Positions 34,162 to 44,084 of a DNA stretch of 64,000 nucleotides are shown here, in pieces. The stretch's first letter is position 1. Every line of letters begins with the position of its first letter. Source of the DNA: Chthoniobacterales bacterium. Its GTDB lineage: Bacteria > Verrucomicrobiota > Verrucomicrobiia > Chthoniobacterales > DYNR01. A program made the position numbers and the translations under genes. The stretch covers positions 1-64,000 of the forward strand of contig JAOAAX010000003.1 of NCBI GenBank assembly GCA_026418675.1, in the 5' to 3' direction. The notes under the pieces were generated by a model. It did not search any database. It had not been told where the DNA came from and saw nothing but the letters and a program-made list of their open reading frames with translations.

Positions 34162-35475
34162 CTATTGGGAGTTTGATTTTTGGAGAAAGGAAAGAGTTTG
34201 AAAGAAGGATGGGTAGGAGGTGGCGATGCAGGCGGTATTGCGAATTGTGGTTTGGCCGGAGGCGAAGAGTCCGGCGATAGCGAAAGCCATGGCGATGCGG
34301 TGGTCGCCGTAGCTGTCGATTTGAGCGGCTTTGAGTTTTTTAGAGCCTGTGATGATGAGGCCGTCGTGAGTTTTTTGGACATCTACATCCATTATTTTGA
34401 GGTTATTTGCAATAGCGGCGAGGCGGTCAGTTTCTTTGACGCGGAGTTCAGCAGCATCAGAGATTGTTGTGGTTCCTTCAGCAAGTGCGGCGGCGATGGA
34501 GAGGATGGGAATTTCGTCAATTACGTTTGGGATTTCAGGACCGCTGATTGTGGTTGCTTGGAGATGGGAGCCGTGGACTTCGATGGTGCCTGAAGGTTCA
34601 GCGGAGTTTGAGGATTGGACGTATTCGCGGATGGAAGCACCCATGCGGATGAGGACGCGGAGGAAGCCTGTGCGAGTTGGGTTGAGGCCCACATTGCGGA
34701 CGATGAGGTGAGAATTGGGGTTGGCTGCAGCTGCGACGATCCAAAAAGCGGCACTGGAAATGTCGCCCGGGATGGAGATGTCGGAGGATTCAAGCTTGGA
34801 ACCGCCGGTGAGAGATATTTCGCCATTGAAGGTGTTGATGGGAACTTGGAAGTGACGGAGCATCCGCTCGGTGTGGTCGCGGGAGGGTATTTTTTCGATG
34901 ACAGTGGTTCTGCCTTTCGCGGAGAGAGCGGCGAGGAGAATGGCACTTTTGACCTGAGCGCTTGGGATGGGGAGTTGGTAGCGGATAGCTTGGAGTGGGA
35001 GTGATCGGCCTTGGATGTGGAGTGGTGGTGTGTTGCGTTCTCCGGATGCTTTGAGAGAAGCTCCCATGAGGGAAAGTGGTGTGATGATGCGTTCCATGGG
35101 GCGACGAGAGAGTGAATCGTCGCCGATGAGAGTGGAGCTGAAAGGGCGGGCCGCTAATATGCCGGCCAAGAGGCGCATAGTTGTTCCGGAGTTACCGCAA
35201 TCAATTGGGGAATCGGGTGGGAGGAGATTGCCGCCCTGGCCGTGGACGATGAGGGTAGATGGTTCTGGGTTTTCGATATGTATGCCCATTTTTTTGAAGG
35301 CATTGGCAGTGGCGAGGCAGTCTTCGGAGGGGAGGAAATTTTGGATATGGCAGGTTCCGTTAGAGATAGCGGATAGCATGACGGCGCGGTGGGAGATGCT
35401 TTTGTCGCCCGGGACAGTTATTTCTGCTTCGATTGCCGGTAGGGGGTGGATTGAGATGGGATCAGGTATTTTCAT
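34162..35475 (-). CDS. aroA: 3-phosphoshikimate 1-carboxyvinyltransferase (EPSP synthase)
   Basis: 437 residues, the sixth step of the shikimate pathway, joining phosphoenolpyruvate to shikimate 3-phosphate. The family blocks are all present: GDKSISHRAVMLSAISNG at about 23-40, DCGNSGTTMRLLAGILAA (usual LGNAGTAMR variant region), RPMERIITPLSLMGA, the RVKETDRLAAIANNL motif at about 355, and DHRIAMAFAIAGL near the end. Sequence such as GNSG instead of GNAG is seen in class II-like enzymes, but I do not assign glyphosate tolerance. The ATG overlaps the end of tyrA by 14 bases, so the two are coupled. Confidence 0.96.
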   Translation of the reverse strand: MKIPDPISIHPLPAIEAEITVPGDKSISHRAVMLSAISNGTCHIQNFLPSEDCLATANAFKKMGIHIENPEPSTLIVHGQGGNLLPPDSPIDCGNSGTTMRLLAGILAARPFSSTLIGDDSLSRRPMERIITPLSLMGASLKASGERNTPPLHIQGRSLPLQAIRYQLPIPSAQVKSAILLAALSAKGRTTVIEKIPSRDHTERMLRHFQVPINTFNGEISLTGGSKLESSDISIPGDISSAAFWIVAAAANPNSHLIVRNVGLNPTRTGFLRVLIRMGASIREYVQSSNSAEPSGTIEVHGSHLQATTISGPEIPNVIDEIPILSIAAALAEGTTTISDAAELRVKETDRLAAIANNLKIMDVDVQKTHDGLIITGSKKLKAAQIDSYGDHRIAMAFAIAGLFASGQTTIRNTACIATSYPSFFQTLSFLQKSNSQ

Positions 35476-36412
35476 TTGAAGGATTTTGGGGTGAATGGGA
35501 GGAGTAAGGAAGAGGGGTGCTGGGTTGAGTTGTTTGGTTAATTTTTCTGCGGATTTCTGCGGCTTGGCTGAGGAGGGAAAGGAGGGAGTCGGCGTTTGGT
35601 TCTGTCAAAGCTTTTTGGAAGAGCTGGAGTTGCTGGATGAGGGAGTTGAGGGAATTGAGGACGGCGGTTTTGTTGAGGAGGAGGATGTCGCGCCAGAGTT
35701 CTGGTGGGCCGAGAGCGACGCGGGTTGAATCGCGGTAGCCGGGGCCAGCGAATTGCTGGGAAGCGGCGGTGGCATTGAGGACGATGGCGGCGGCGGTGAG
35801 GTGAGGGATGTGGCTGATGTGAGCGACGATTTGGTCGTGTTCTTCCGGGGAGCAAAGGGTGGTTTTGCATCCAAGGAATTGCCAGAAGTTGGCGACGTTT
35901 TGGAGAGTGATGGGGGAGGAGTGAGGTGTTGGGGTAAGGAAGCAGACAGCGTTTTGGAAGAGGTCTGGGCGGGCGTTGGCGAAGCCTTTTTTTTCTGAAC
36001 CTGCCATGGGGTGGGATCCTAAGTAACGGGAGCCAAGGATTCTCTCTAATATTGGAACGAGAGGTCCCTTGACGCTACCAACATCAGTGACCCACGTATT
36101 TTCAAGGATATGTTTCGAAATTTGGGCTGAAATTTCCTCCATAAATGGGATGGGGCAACAGAGGATAATTCCTGAAGCTGAATGGACGGATTGAAGGAGG
36201 TCAGTGGAGATGAGTGTTTTAGGGTGGGACTCAGGAAGTGCAGCGAGGTGAGAGGAAATGAGGTTGAGGGAGGAGGGATTAGGAGACCAGAGATGGATAG
36301 TGCCTTGGAAGCCTCTTTCCCGGAGAGCGAGGAGAATGGAACCACCGATAAGGCCGGGGCTCAGGATTGCGATGGGGGATGTAGGCGGAGAGGGGGTGGG
36401 TGAGCAGTTCAG
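35462..36412 (-). CDS. tyrA: Prephenate dehydrogenase, with no canonical start codon
   Basis: About 316 residues if read from CTG 36412. The enzyme oxidises prephenate (or arogenate) for tyrosine synthesis. The Rossmann start is [17 protein letters not shown], where the first Gly of GxGxxG is Ser. Further blocks are [31 protein letters not shown] and FVxP-type [12 protein letters not shown], then [14 protein letters not shown] and [11 protein letters not shown]. In this frame there is no ATG, GTG or TTG before the Rossmann motif, or for at least 35 codons upstream. The first ATG (36142) would remove 90 residues, including the whole nucleotide-binding loop. CTG 36410-36412 overlaps the stop of the upstream lipoprotein gene, which would allow coupled initiation. 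Confidence 0.88.
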   Translation of the reverse strand: MNCSPTPSPPTSPIAILSPGLIGGSILLALRERGFQGTIHLWSPNPSSLNLISSHLAALPESHPKTLISTDLLQSVHSASGIILCCPIPFMEEISAQISKHILENTWVTDVGSVKGPLVPILERILGSRYLGSHPMAGSEKKGFANARPDLFQNAVCFLTPTPHSSPITLQNVANFWQFLGCKTTLCSPEEHDQIVAHISHIPHLTAAAIVLNATAASQQFAGPGYRDSTRVALGPPELWRDILLLNKTAVLNSLNSLIQQLQLFQKALTEPNADSLLSLLSQAAEIRRKINQTTQPSTPLPYSSHSPQNPSNENT

Positions 36413-36810
36413 GGGACGAGGAAGGTTTTTCCTGTGTAGGGGCAGCGGACTTCCTGCCCTGGAGCGAAACCACGAACATCAACGAGACCGGCGGTTGGAT
36501 CGTGGGGGCTTGTGACGAAGCCTGGCTGGCCGGGAACGGGTATTCCATAAGGGATGTCACGTGATGATTGTGGTATGTTGGAGAGAGGGGTGGGGGAGGG
36601 GGTGGGGGTGGGGTGGAGGGAAGTTTCGTCAGTAGTTGGGGATGGAGTTGGGGTTGGGAGGACGTCCTGGACTGTTTGTGTAGGGTAACCTTGGGAGCCG
36701 TAGCCGAAACGGTTTGCGTTGCGATAGGGGTAACGATGGGGTGGGCTTTCGCAGGAGGTTAGACCAAGGGCTAATGTTGATAGGATAAGGATTGGAGTCG
36801 GGAGTTTCAT
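36409..36810 (-). CDS. Pro/Thr-rich lipoprotein
   Basis: 133 residues. The N-terminus has a signal and lipobox LGLTSC (Cys about 20). A Tyr/Arg-rich stretch ([14 protein letters not shown]) is followed by a Pro/Thr repeat (about 52-78) and a C-terminal segment with [19 protein letters not shown]. The final block resembles a short cell-envelope motif seen in small lipoproteins of related bacteria, from memory only. It is the first gene of the run tyrA-aroA-cmk-plsC, and its stop overlaps the proposed CTG of tyrA. About 200 AT-rich non-coding bases separate it from divergent miaB, which holds room for both promoters. Confidence 0.75.
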   Translation of the reverse strand: MKLPTPILILSTLALGLTSCESPPHRYPYRNANRFGYGSQGYPTQTVQDVLPTPTPSPTTDETSLHPTPTPSPTPLSNIPQSSRDIPYGIPVPGQPGFVTSPHDPTAGLVDVRGFAPGQEVRCPYTGKTFLVP

Positions 36811-37008
36811 TTTTATGCTTTGGTAGTGGGAGTATTTTCTGCGTGTTCGTAGGATTCAATATGAAATTCAAAAGCGGATATGTAGATAGTTTAATTTGTT
36901 TTTCGAATTTATAAAAGAGGATAAATTTCTACGAAATTGGATTTTTTTTGAAGTGGGGGACTTGCTAGTCAATGGTGCGGGAGGATATTAAGCACGAGTG
37001 AAGTAGAA

Positions 37009-38364
37009 ATGCCAAAGTATTACATTAAGACTTATGGTTGCCAGATGAATGAGAGGGATTCGCTGCAAGTAGCGGCGATGCTGGAGGGGAGAGGTTTCTC
37101 TGCTGCTGAAGAGGAGGAGGATGCGGATGTGATTTTGATCAATACTTGTAGTGTTCGGGACATGGCTGAGCAAAAGGCTTTAGGAAAAATGGGGATGTTG
37201 ATGCGATACCGACGGAGGAGGCCGTGGTTAGTGCTTGGGTATTTGGGTTGTATGGCGCAGAGCCGAGGTGAAGAGTTGTTGCAGGAGAGCCCTGGCGTGG
37301 ATTTGGTTGTTGGGACGCAGAAGTATCATCGTGTTGTGGATTATGTGGAACGGATTTGGAGGGAGAGGCAGGAGCGGCTGATGGACGACGAGCGCCGGCC
37401 AATAGTGGATGTAGAAGAAGAGGAGGGGTCGCAGTCGGCAATACGGGACCATCGGCTTGGACCGGGGCAATGTTCGGCGTTTATCTCGGTGATGCAGGGG
37501 TGCAATATGCGGTGCACGTTTTGTATTGTTCCCTTTACGCGAGGGAAGGAGCGTTCTCGGCCGATTGGGGAAATCGTTGAAGAGGTGAGGGAGTTAGCTA
37601 GGAGAGGAGTGAAAGAGGTGACATTGCTTGGGCAGATAGTGAATTTGTATGGGCGACATGAGTTTCCGCGGGTGGGTGGCAAGAGTCCGTTTGTGCAGTT
37701 GTTGGAAGCGGTGCATGAAGTAGAAGGGATAGAGCGCATACGGTTTACATCGCCACATCCGATTGGTTTTCGGGAGGATTTAATTGAGGCGATTGGGCGT
37801 TTGCCGAAGGTGATGGAGCATGTGCATTTGCCAGTGCAATCGGGATCGGATGCGATTTTGAAGAGGATGAGGCGGGGATATACGGCTAAGCGGTATCTGG
37901 AGCTGGTGAGGAAACTTAGGGAGGCGAGGGCGGGACTTGCGTTAACAACGGATATAATTGTCGGTTATCCTGGGGAGACGGAGATGGATTTTGAAGCAAC
38001 GAAGGAGCTTGTGCGTGCGGCTGACTTTGATAATGCGTTTGTGTTTCGGTATTCGCCGCGTCGTGGGACGCCTGCAGCTGGTATGTATGGGCAGGTTCCT
38101 GAGGAGGTGAAAGAGGCAAGGAACCAGGAGTTGCTCGGTTTGGTGAATAAGATGTTTCGGTCAAAACTTGAGGAGCACGTTGGTAAGGATGTTGAGATAT
38201 TGTGTGAGGGGCGTAGCAAGACGAACGAACAAAGGCTGACGGGTAGGACAAGGACGAACAAAATTGTTTTGTTTGAGGGGGGTGATAGGTTGGTGGGGAG
38301 GATTTTTCGGGTTCGGGTCAAGGAGGCATCGGGTTGTGCGCTTTATGGGGAAGTTGAAGAGTGA
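37009..38364 (+). CDS. miaB: tRNA-2-methylthio-N6-dimethylallyladenosine synthase
   Basis: 451 residues. It adds the 2-methylthio group to isopentenyl-A37 of tRNAs reading U-starting codons. The N-terminal UPF0004 domain has Cys11 (YGCQMNERDS), Cys47 (NTCSVRD) and Cys81 (LGCMAQS) for one iron-sulfur cluster. The radical-SAM cysteines are 165, 169 and 172 (GCNMRCTFC). ELARRGVKEVTLLGQ and VHLPVQSGSDAILKRMRRGYT follow. The C-terminal TRAM domain holds GRTRTNKIVLF. The length is normal and the ATG start is clear. Confidence 0.95.
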   Translation: MPKYYIKTYGCQMNERDSLQVAAMLEGRGFSAAEEEEDADVILINTCSVRDMAEQKALGKMGMLMRYRRRRPWLVLGYLGCMAQSRGEELLQESPGVDLVVGTQKYHRVVDYVERIWRERQERLMDDERRPIVDVEEEEGSQSAIRDHRLGPGQCSAFISVMQGCNMRCTFCIVPFTRGKERSRPIGEIVEEVRELARRGVKEVTLLGQIVNLYGRHEFPRVGGKSPFVQLLEAVHEVEGIERIRFTSPHPIGFREDLIEAIGRLPKVMEHVHLPVQSGSDAILKRMRRGYTAKRYLELVRKLREARAGLALTTDIIVGYPGETEMDFEATKELVRAADFDNAFVFRYSPRRGTPAAGMYGQVPEEVKEARNQELLGLVNKMFRSKLEEHVGKDVEILCEGRSKTNEQRLTGRTRTNKIVLFEGGDRLVGRIFRVRVKEASGCALYGEVEE

Positions 38365-38499
38365 ATTGGAGGGTTTTTTGGAATTAAGGTGTAGTTTTTT
38401 ATTTTTTGGGATTTAATTAACTAAAATTGAGTTTAGCTGAGCAGGGTAGAAAAAAAGTCTGACTAAGTATCTTAAGGGGTGGTATTATGGAGGGAAAAT

Positions 38500-39999
38500 A
38501 TGAGCTCTGAGTCTAAAATTGGGTTAATTGGGTTAGCAGTGATGGGGCAGAATTTAGCACTGAATATAGCGGATCACGGTTTCCGGGTATCTGTTTACAA
38601 TCGGACTGCATCAAAGACCGAGTCATTCGTGCGGGCACATCGAGACACACCAGGTGGGCTTGTTGGTTTTGAGAAATTGGAGGATTTTGTGCGTTCGTTG
38701 GAACGGCCACGGAAGGTAATTCTGATGGTGCAGGCCGGGAAGCCGACGGATGCAGTGATTGAGTCACTAGAGCCTTTGTTAGAGGAGGGAGATATTATCA
38801 TAGATGGGGGAAACGCGTATTGGAGAGATACGGTTCGTCGGGAGGCGGAATTACGGGCGAAGGGGTTGCGGTTTATTGGATCCGGTGTTTCTGGAGGTGA
38901 GGAGGGGGCGCGTTTTGGGCCTTCGCTGATGCCTGGAGGAGAGAAGGGGACGTGGGAGGAGATACGGCCGATCTGGGAGGCGATAGCTGCGAAAGTGGAC
39001 GGAGAGACAGGGAAGCCACTGGAAGGGGCCGCACCGGGAAAGCCGGTTGTTGGAGGAGTCCCTTGCACGACTTATATTGGACCAGATGGATCAGGGCATT
39101 TTGTGAAGATGGTTCATAATGGAATTGAGTATGGGGATATGCAGTTAATTTGTGAGGCTTATATGCTTCTGCGGTATGGTGTTGGATTGAGCATAGAGGA
39201 GCTACAGGAGACTTTTTCTGAATGGAATAGGACGGAGTTGGATTCTTTTTTGATTGAGATCACGTCGAAAATCCTTGGAGTGAAGGATCGTCGGAGTGGA
39301 CAGCCAATGGTGGATGTGATTTTGGATGCTGCTGGACAAAAAGGGACTGGGAAGTGGACAATTGAGTCTGCTTTGGAGTTTGGGGTTCCTTGTTCGACGA
39401 TGTCGGAAGCTGTATTTGCGAGATGTATGTCTGCAATGAAAGAGGAGCGGGAGCGAGCAGCGAAGGTGTTGAAGGGACCGGAGGGAGAGTTATTTGGCGG
39501 AGAGAAGGAGAGGTGGATAGAGGATATTCGAAAGTCCCTCTATGCTTCGAAGGTTTGTTCCTATGCCCAGGGATTTGCTTTAATGAGGGCAGCTTCGCGG
39601 GAGATGGGATGGGGGTTGAAGTATGGTGATATTGCGATGATATTCCGTGGGGGGTGTATAATTCGAGCGCGTTTTTTGCAGCGGATCAAGGAGGCTTTCG
39701 ATCGGGATGGTGATTTGCCGAATTTGTTGCTTGATCCGTATTTTCGAGAGGTAGTGGAAAGTTCACAAATTGCGTGGAGGCGGGTGGTGAGTGCAGCAGT
39801 GGTGAATGGGATCCCTGTGCCTGCGTTTGGAGCTTCTCTAGCGTATTATGATTCGTATCGGCGAGATCGTTTAGGAGCGAGTTTGTTGCAAGCACAACGT
39901 GACTTTTTTGGAGCGCATACGTATGAGAGGGTGGATGAACCTCGAGGTAGGTTTTTTCACTTGGATTGGATTGGTGATGGGGAAGAGCGAGCAGTGTGA
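38500..39999 (+). CDS. gnd: 6-phosphogluconate dehydrogenase
   Basis: 499 residues from the ATG at 38500, seven bases after GGAGGG; a GTG at 38479 is less likely. It makes ribulose 5-phosphate and NADPH in the oxidative pentose phosphate pathway. Motifs: [21 protein letters not shown] (NADP-binding), [33 protein letters not shown] (substrate site), [19 protein letters not shown] with the catalytic Lys, and [13 protein letters not shown]. The usual length is about 470-485, so a short insert lies around residues 165-180 ([12 protein letters not shown]), which is common in some phyla. It stands alone between miaB and the second cheA. Confidence 0.96.
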   Translation: MSSESKIGLIGLAVMGQNLALNIADHGFRVSVYNRTASKTESFVRAHRDTPGGLVGFEKLEDFVRSLERPRKVILMVQAGKPTDAVIESLEPLLEEGDIIIDGGNAYWRDTVRREAELRAKGLRFIGSGVSGGEEGARFGPSLMPGGEKGTWEEIRPIWEAIAAKVDGETGKPLEGAAPGKPVVGGVPCTTYIGPDGSGHFVKMVHNGIEYGDMQLICEAYMLLRYGVGLSIEELQETFSEWNRTELDSFLIEITSKILGVKDRRSGQPMVDVILDAAGQKGTGKWTIESALEFGVPCSTMSEAVFARCMSAMKEERERAAKVLKGPEGELFGGEKERWIEDIRKSLYASKVCSYAQGFALMRAASREMGWGLKYGDIAMIFRGGCIIRARFLQRIKEAFDRDGDLPNLLLDPYFREVVESSQIAWRRVVSAAVVNGIPVPAFGASLAYYDSYRRDRLGASLLQAQRDFFGAHTYERVDEPRGRFFHLDWIGDGEERAV

Positions 40000-40102
40000 A
40001 GGAATGAATCCGATGGACGGGTTAAAGAATTTTATAAAAAAGGAATTGGTTTTTGGAGGTGTGTTGTTGAAAATCTGGAATAGTTATTGAGTTTTTCGAG
40101 CG

Positions 40103-42319
40103 ATGAATCCCCAGGATTATCAAAAGATAGAGCGTTGGATTGAGCAAATTTCGTCGGAGGTTATTCTCTCGGAACCGGATACAGACCGATCTCAATTCCC
40201 ATTGAGGGATTTAATAAATTCGGTTTTGGACAAGGCGGGGAAGTATCCGGGATATGTAGCGCTGCGAGAGTGTGCAAAAGATGCTTTGACGTTAATTGAG
40301 GATTTGCTTTTTGGGAATAAGCCATACACGCAGGAGAGTTTGGATTGTCTAGGGGAATTGGCGGGGAAGATGCAGAGTTACTTAGAGAATCCGGATCAGG
40401 TTTATGAGCGGCCGAGTATTTTGGGGAAGCTAATAGGAGGAGTGATGGAGGAAAGGGAAGGTGAGACGAGAGAAGTTGTAATGGAGGAAGTAGCTGGTGG
40501 GGAGGAAAAGTTGCAGGAGGAGGTTGGGGAAAAAGTTGATGGAAGTAGGGTAAGTGGTGGAGAAGAAAAGGGGTTTGAGAACACATTTGTTTTGGGGAAT
40601 ACGGATGTTGATTTGTTGAAGGATTTCCTTGTAGAGGCGAATGAGCATCTGGACAACATTGAGCAAGGGGTTTTGCAGTTGGAGGAAAATCCTTCGGATG
40701 CTGATACGATAGCGTCAATATTTCGAGCGTTTCACACAATTAAGGGTGGATCAGGTTTTTTGAATATTTTGCCCGTTAATCACTTGGCTCATCAGTTAGA
40801 GAATTTGTTGGATTTGATTCGGGATAATAAGTTGGAGGTAACTCGGGAGGTGATAGAGGTAATTTTGGAGGGCGGAGATACATTTCGGACCTGTTTTCAG
40901 GAAATCCAAGAGCAGATAACGGGCAAACGACCTGCTGAACCGATAGTAGTGGAGGGGAGAGAGCTTTTGGAGAAGATTAGTGAGCTTATAAGGGGGCAGG
41001 GAACGGAGGAGGCTGAGGTTATACGAGCGCAGGAAGGAAGCTTGGTGGAAAAGAAGGAAGGACAAATTTCTGCAAGCTCGGAGGTGGAAGCTGAAGGGAA
41101 AGGTGAAGGAAAAAAGGTGGGCACGAAGACGAGTGGGGTTGTGGCAGGGATGATCAAGGTAGATACGGTGAAGTTCGATTCCTTGATGGACCTTGTTGGG
41201 GAGCTGGTAATAGCGCAATCTTTGGTGGCGCAAGATCCAGCGATTCGCTCCATAGAGAGTCGGAATTTGTTAAGGAATCTTTCGCAACTTGGGCGCATAA
41301 CGAATGAATTGCAAAAGACGGCAATGTCGTTGCGAATGGTGCCGATTAAGAATTTGTTTCAGAAGATGAATCGAGTTGTTCGGGATACTGCCGCTGCGCG
41401 TGGAAAGATAGTGAATTTGGTTTTGCAAGGAGAGGATACGGAGATGGATCGGACGATTGTTGAGGAGCTTGGAGATCCGTTACTTCACATGGTGAGGAAT
41501 TCCGTGGATCATGGGATTGAGATGCCAGATGTGCGCGAAGCCGCTGGAAAGCCACGTGCGGGGATGTTGCGTTTGGCAGCATCGCATGTCGGGGGGAATA
41601 TTTTGGTGGAGATTGAGGATGATGGAGCGGGGATACGGACTGATAAGGTTTTGGCAAAAGCAATTGAGAGAGGGTTGGTTTCGCCAGGAACACATTTGAC
41701 AGAAAAGGAAATTTTTGAATTAATTTTCATGCCCGGCTTTTCGACAGCGGAGCAAGTTACAGATTTGAGTGGGCGAGGTGTAGGGATGGATGTTGTTAAG
41801 AAAAATATTTCCAAGTTGCGGGGGAAAATTGATATTGAATCGAGTTTAGGAAAGGGGACGTCGTTTAAAATTTATTTGCCGTTAACGTTGGCGATTATAG
41901 ATGGACTTTTAATAGTAGTTGGGGATCAGCGGTATATTTTGCCGACTTTGTCGGTTCGGGAGTCGTTTCGGCCTACACGTGGGATGATAAGCACGGTTCA
42001 TGGGCGTGGGGAGATGGTGAATGTTCGCGGGAAGTTAATTCCCCTGTTGAGGTTGTATGAATTGTTTGACGTGACTCCACGCTCGACTGATCCCTATGAG
42101 AGTATGGTGGTTGTTGTGGAATCGGCACACGAGGAGCGATGTGTTTTGATTGATGATTTGATAGGGCAGCAGGAAGTAGTAATTAAGAGCCTTGGGGATA
42201 TGTTTAAGAATAATCGTTTGTTATCCGGAGCGGCAATTTTGGGAGATGGACGGGTTGGATTGATTATTGATCCGCGGGCGTTGGTTCAAGTGCGCGAGAC
42301 GTTAGCGAGTGCGGCTTGA
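40103..42319 (+). CDS. cheA: Chemotaxis-type histidine kinase CheA (second copy)
   Basis: 738 residues. It differs in layout from the CheA at 206. A helical N-terminal segment of about 105 residues that I do not recognise comes first, then a Glu-rich linker. The HPt follows at about 165-275 with His211 in RAFHTIKGGSGF. Another low-complexity linker runs about 290-345. The dimer helices are at about 349-440, the HATPase has VRNSVDHGIE (about 461-470), DDGAGI and GRGVGMDVVKKN, and the CheW-like domain is from about 600. There is no receiver, P2, receptor or cheW nearby, so this locus is separate from the first array. The next gene, 12 bases away, encodes a secreted protein, as also happens downstream of the first che operon. 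Confidence 0.93.
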   Translation: MNPQDYQKIERWIEQISSEVILSEPDTDRSQFPLRDLINSVLDKAGKYPGYVALRECAKDALTLIEDLLFGNKPYTQESLDCLGELAGKMQSYLENPDQVYERPSILGKLIGGVMEEREGETREVVMEEVAGGEEKLQEEVGEKVDGSRVSGGEEKGFENTFVLGNTDVDLLKDFLVEANEHLDNIEQGVLQLEENPSDADTIASIFRAFHTIKGGSGFLNILPVNHLAHQLENLLDLIRDNKLEVTREVIEVILEGGDTFRTCFQEIQEQITGKRPAEPIVVEGRELLEKISELIRGQGTEEAEVIRAQEGSLVEKKEGQISASSEVEAEGKGEGKKVGTKTSGVVAGMIKVDTVKFDSLMDLVGELVIAQSLVAQDPAIRSIESRNLLRNLSQLGRITNELQKTAMSLRMVPIKNLFQKMNRVVRDTAAARGKIVNLVLQGEDTEMDRTIVEELGDPLLHMVRNSVDHGIEMPDVREAAGKPRAGMLRLAASHVGGNILVEIEDDGAGIRTDKVLAKAIERGLVSPGTHLTEKEIFELIFMPGFSTAEQVTDLSGRGVGMDVVKKNISKLRGKIDIESSLGKGTSFKIYLPLTLAIIDGLLIVVGDQRYILPTLSVRESFRPTRGMISTVHGRGEMVNVRGKLIPLLRLYELFDVTPRSTDPYESMVVVVESAHEERCVLIDDLIGQQEVVIKSLGDMFKNNRLLSGAAILGDGRVGLIIDPRALVQVRETLASAA

Positions 42320-42331
42320 CGGCTTAGCTGG

Positions 42332-42967
42332 ATGAAGCGTTTATGCCGTGGACAGGTGTTTGCAGGGAGAAAATCGGGGCAGGAGACAAATTTCTCTACT
42401 AGTCCAGAGAGATGGAAGGTAATTATTATTGTTTTGACCTGTTTTTTTTTCATTGGTTTCTCTGGAAGTTTGAAGGCAAGCCCAGTAATTTCGACAGAGA
42501 GAAGAGAGCCTGCTCCGATTCTTGCGCCATTTGGAATGCGTTGGGGAATTACGCCCGAGGATTTTCAGCTTTTGATAAAGAACTTTAAGGTTCAGTCAAA
42601 GATAATACGCGAAGGAGAGGAGATACGAGCGATACAAGTTACAGGGATACCGCAAAAGAATTTGTTGGCTACGTTGTTTCATTTTGAAGAAGGGATGCTA
42701 TGGGAGATTGAATTGCAACTTGGTGATAAGAAATGGGGAGAGGAGGAATATAACAATTTTTTTTTGATGACGAAGAGAGTTTTGGAGAGGAGGTATGGAG
42801 TTGGCCAGCCTGTGGCAACACAAACTCTACGAGTTGGGGATATTGATACGACTTTGGGAGGATATGTTTGGCGGCAATTTGGTGGGAGTATTCAGTTGTA
42901 TTTGTTTCACGCGAAGAGGGGCGATGAGCAGTTTTTTCTAATAAGTCAACACTTTCGTCCTAAATAG
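42332..42967 (+). CDS. Secreted protein of unknown function
   Basis: 211 residues. A hydrophobic segment (about 30-48, IIIVLTCFFFIGFSGSL) ends in an Ala-Ser-Pro cleavage-like site, after an unusually long 28-residue charged N-terminus; the real start may be further in. The mature part is a single alpha/beta domain with FGMRWGITPEDFQLL, LWEIELQLGDKKWG, VLERRYGVGQPVATQ and VWRQFGGSIQLYLF. The last two resemble the block KYG plus Trp strand in the secreted protein at 5439. Both follow che genes. It begins 12 bases after cheA, so they are likely co-transcribed. The function is unknown. Confidence 0.65.
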   Translation: MKRLCRGQVFAGRKSGQETNFSTSPERWKVIIIVLTCFFFIGFSGSLKASPVISTERREPAPILAPFGMRWGITPEDFQLLIKNFKVQSKIIREGEEIRAIQVTGIPQKNLLATLFHFEEGMLWEIELQLGDKKWGEEEYNNFFLMTKRVLERRYGVGQPVATQTLRVGDIDTTLGGYVWRQFGGSIQLYLFHAKRGDEQFFLISQHFRPK

Positions 42968-42996
42968 AATTCGAAATAAGAACAGTAAAACGAGAG

Positions 42997-44055
42997 ATGA
43001 TAGATTTACGAGAAGTTGTTGAGGTAGCAGCGAGACGTAGTTTGGATCGTCAGGAGATTGGAGTGGCGGTTGAGGGGTTATTGGATTCGAGCATTGAGTT
43101 AGAGTTAAAGGCTAGTTTGCTTGAGACATTACAGGCAAGAGGCGAGAGTGTAGGGGAGATTTTGGGGTTTGTGGAGGAGCTTTTGAATCGTTCTGAGAGG
43201 CCGCAGCTTAGTGAAGCAAAGGGACCGAGGATGGATGTGTGTGGGACTGGAGGAGATGGAGCGGGGTTGTTAAATATATCAACAGCAGTGATGTTTGTGG
43301 TGGCGGGGTGTGGTGTTGAGGTTGTTAAGCATGGGAATAGAGGAGTGACGTCTCGCTCAGGTGGCGCGGATGCTCTTGAAGAATTGGGAGTGGCTGTTGA
43401 GATAGCGCCGGATGTAGCGAGGGACTTTTTGGAGGAATGTGGATTTGTTTTTCTATTTGCACCGCTCTACCATCCTTCATTTCGGGTTATAGCTCCAGTT
43501 CGTAAGTTATTGGCAGGAAGAGGGAAAGTAAGCATCTTTAATATATTGGGGCCCTTACTAAACCCTGCTCGACCTGAGTATCAGTTAGCTGGCATTTTTC
43601 GGAGGAATTTTTTGAAACCCTATGCGGAAGTGCTTGCGAAGTTAAAAAGGGAATGTGCTTGGGTTGTTCAGAGTTGGGTAGGAGAGGGTGTTAGTATTGA
43701 CGAGTGGACGCCTTGTGGGGTTTGTTTAGCTGCGATAGCTGACAAAAATGGGGTTAGTTGTTTTGAGATTCAACCTGAGGAGGTTGGAGTGAAGCGGTGT
43801 AAACTGAATGAACTTCAAGGTGGGACAGCGCAAGAAAACGCAAAACGGATAGAGCAACTTTTGAAAGGGGAATTGAGTGGAGCGACGAGGGATGCGGTTT
43901 TGTTGAATTCAGCAGCAGCGTTGTGTGTGTGTGGAAAAGCGAGCGATTTGCGTTCAGGTATAGAAATGGCAGATGAAGCTCTGAGGGGAGGGGAAGCTTT
44001 TCGTGTTCTTGAAAAGGCTCGTAAGTTCTCAGGGGAATTATTAGGGGCTTCTTAA
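42997..44055 (+). CDS. trpD: Anthranilate phosphoribosyltransferase
   Basis: 352 residues, the second tryptophan-pathway enzyme. The phosphoribosyl-binding part has MDVCGTGGDGAGLLNISTA (about 78-97), VVKHGNRGVTSRSGGADALEELG and FLFAPLYHPSFRVIAPVRK, then IFNILGPLLNPARPEYQL. These are all classic TrpD motifs; the DLLGGG-like VSIDEWTP segment is changed. No other trp gene is adjacent, so the pathway is dispersed. It lies 29 bases after the secreted protein and 29 before a lipoprotein gene, so it may be read as part of the cheA unit. Confidence 0.94.
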   Translation: MIDLREVVEVAARRSLDRQEIGVAVEGLLDSSIELELKASLLETLQARGESVGEILGFVEELLNRSERPQLSEAKGPRMDVCGTGGDGAGLLNISTAVMFVVAGCGVEVVKHGNRGVTSRSGGADALEELGVAVEIAPDVARDFLEECGFVFLFAPLYHPSFRVIAPVRKLLAGRGKVSIFNILGPLLNPARPEYQLAGIFRRNFLKPYAEVLAKLKRECAWVVQSWVGEGVSIDEWTPCGVCLAAIADKNGVSCFEIQPEEVGVKRCKLNELQGGTAQENAKRIEQLLKGELSGATRDAVLLNSAAALCVCGKASDLRSGIEMADEALRGGEAFRVLEKARKFSGELLGAS

Positions 44056-44084
44056 CGTATGTAATTGGGAGTTGTTCAAGTTTT

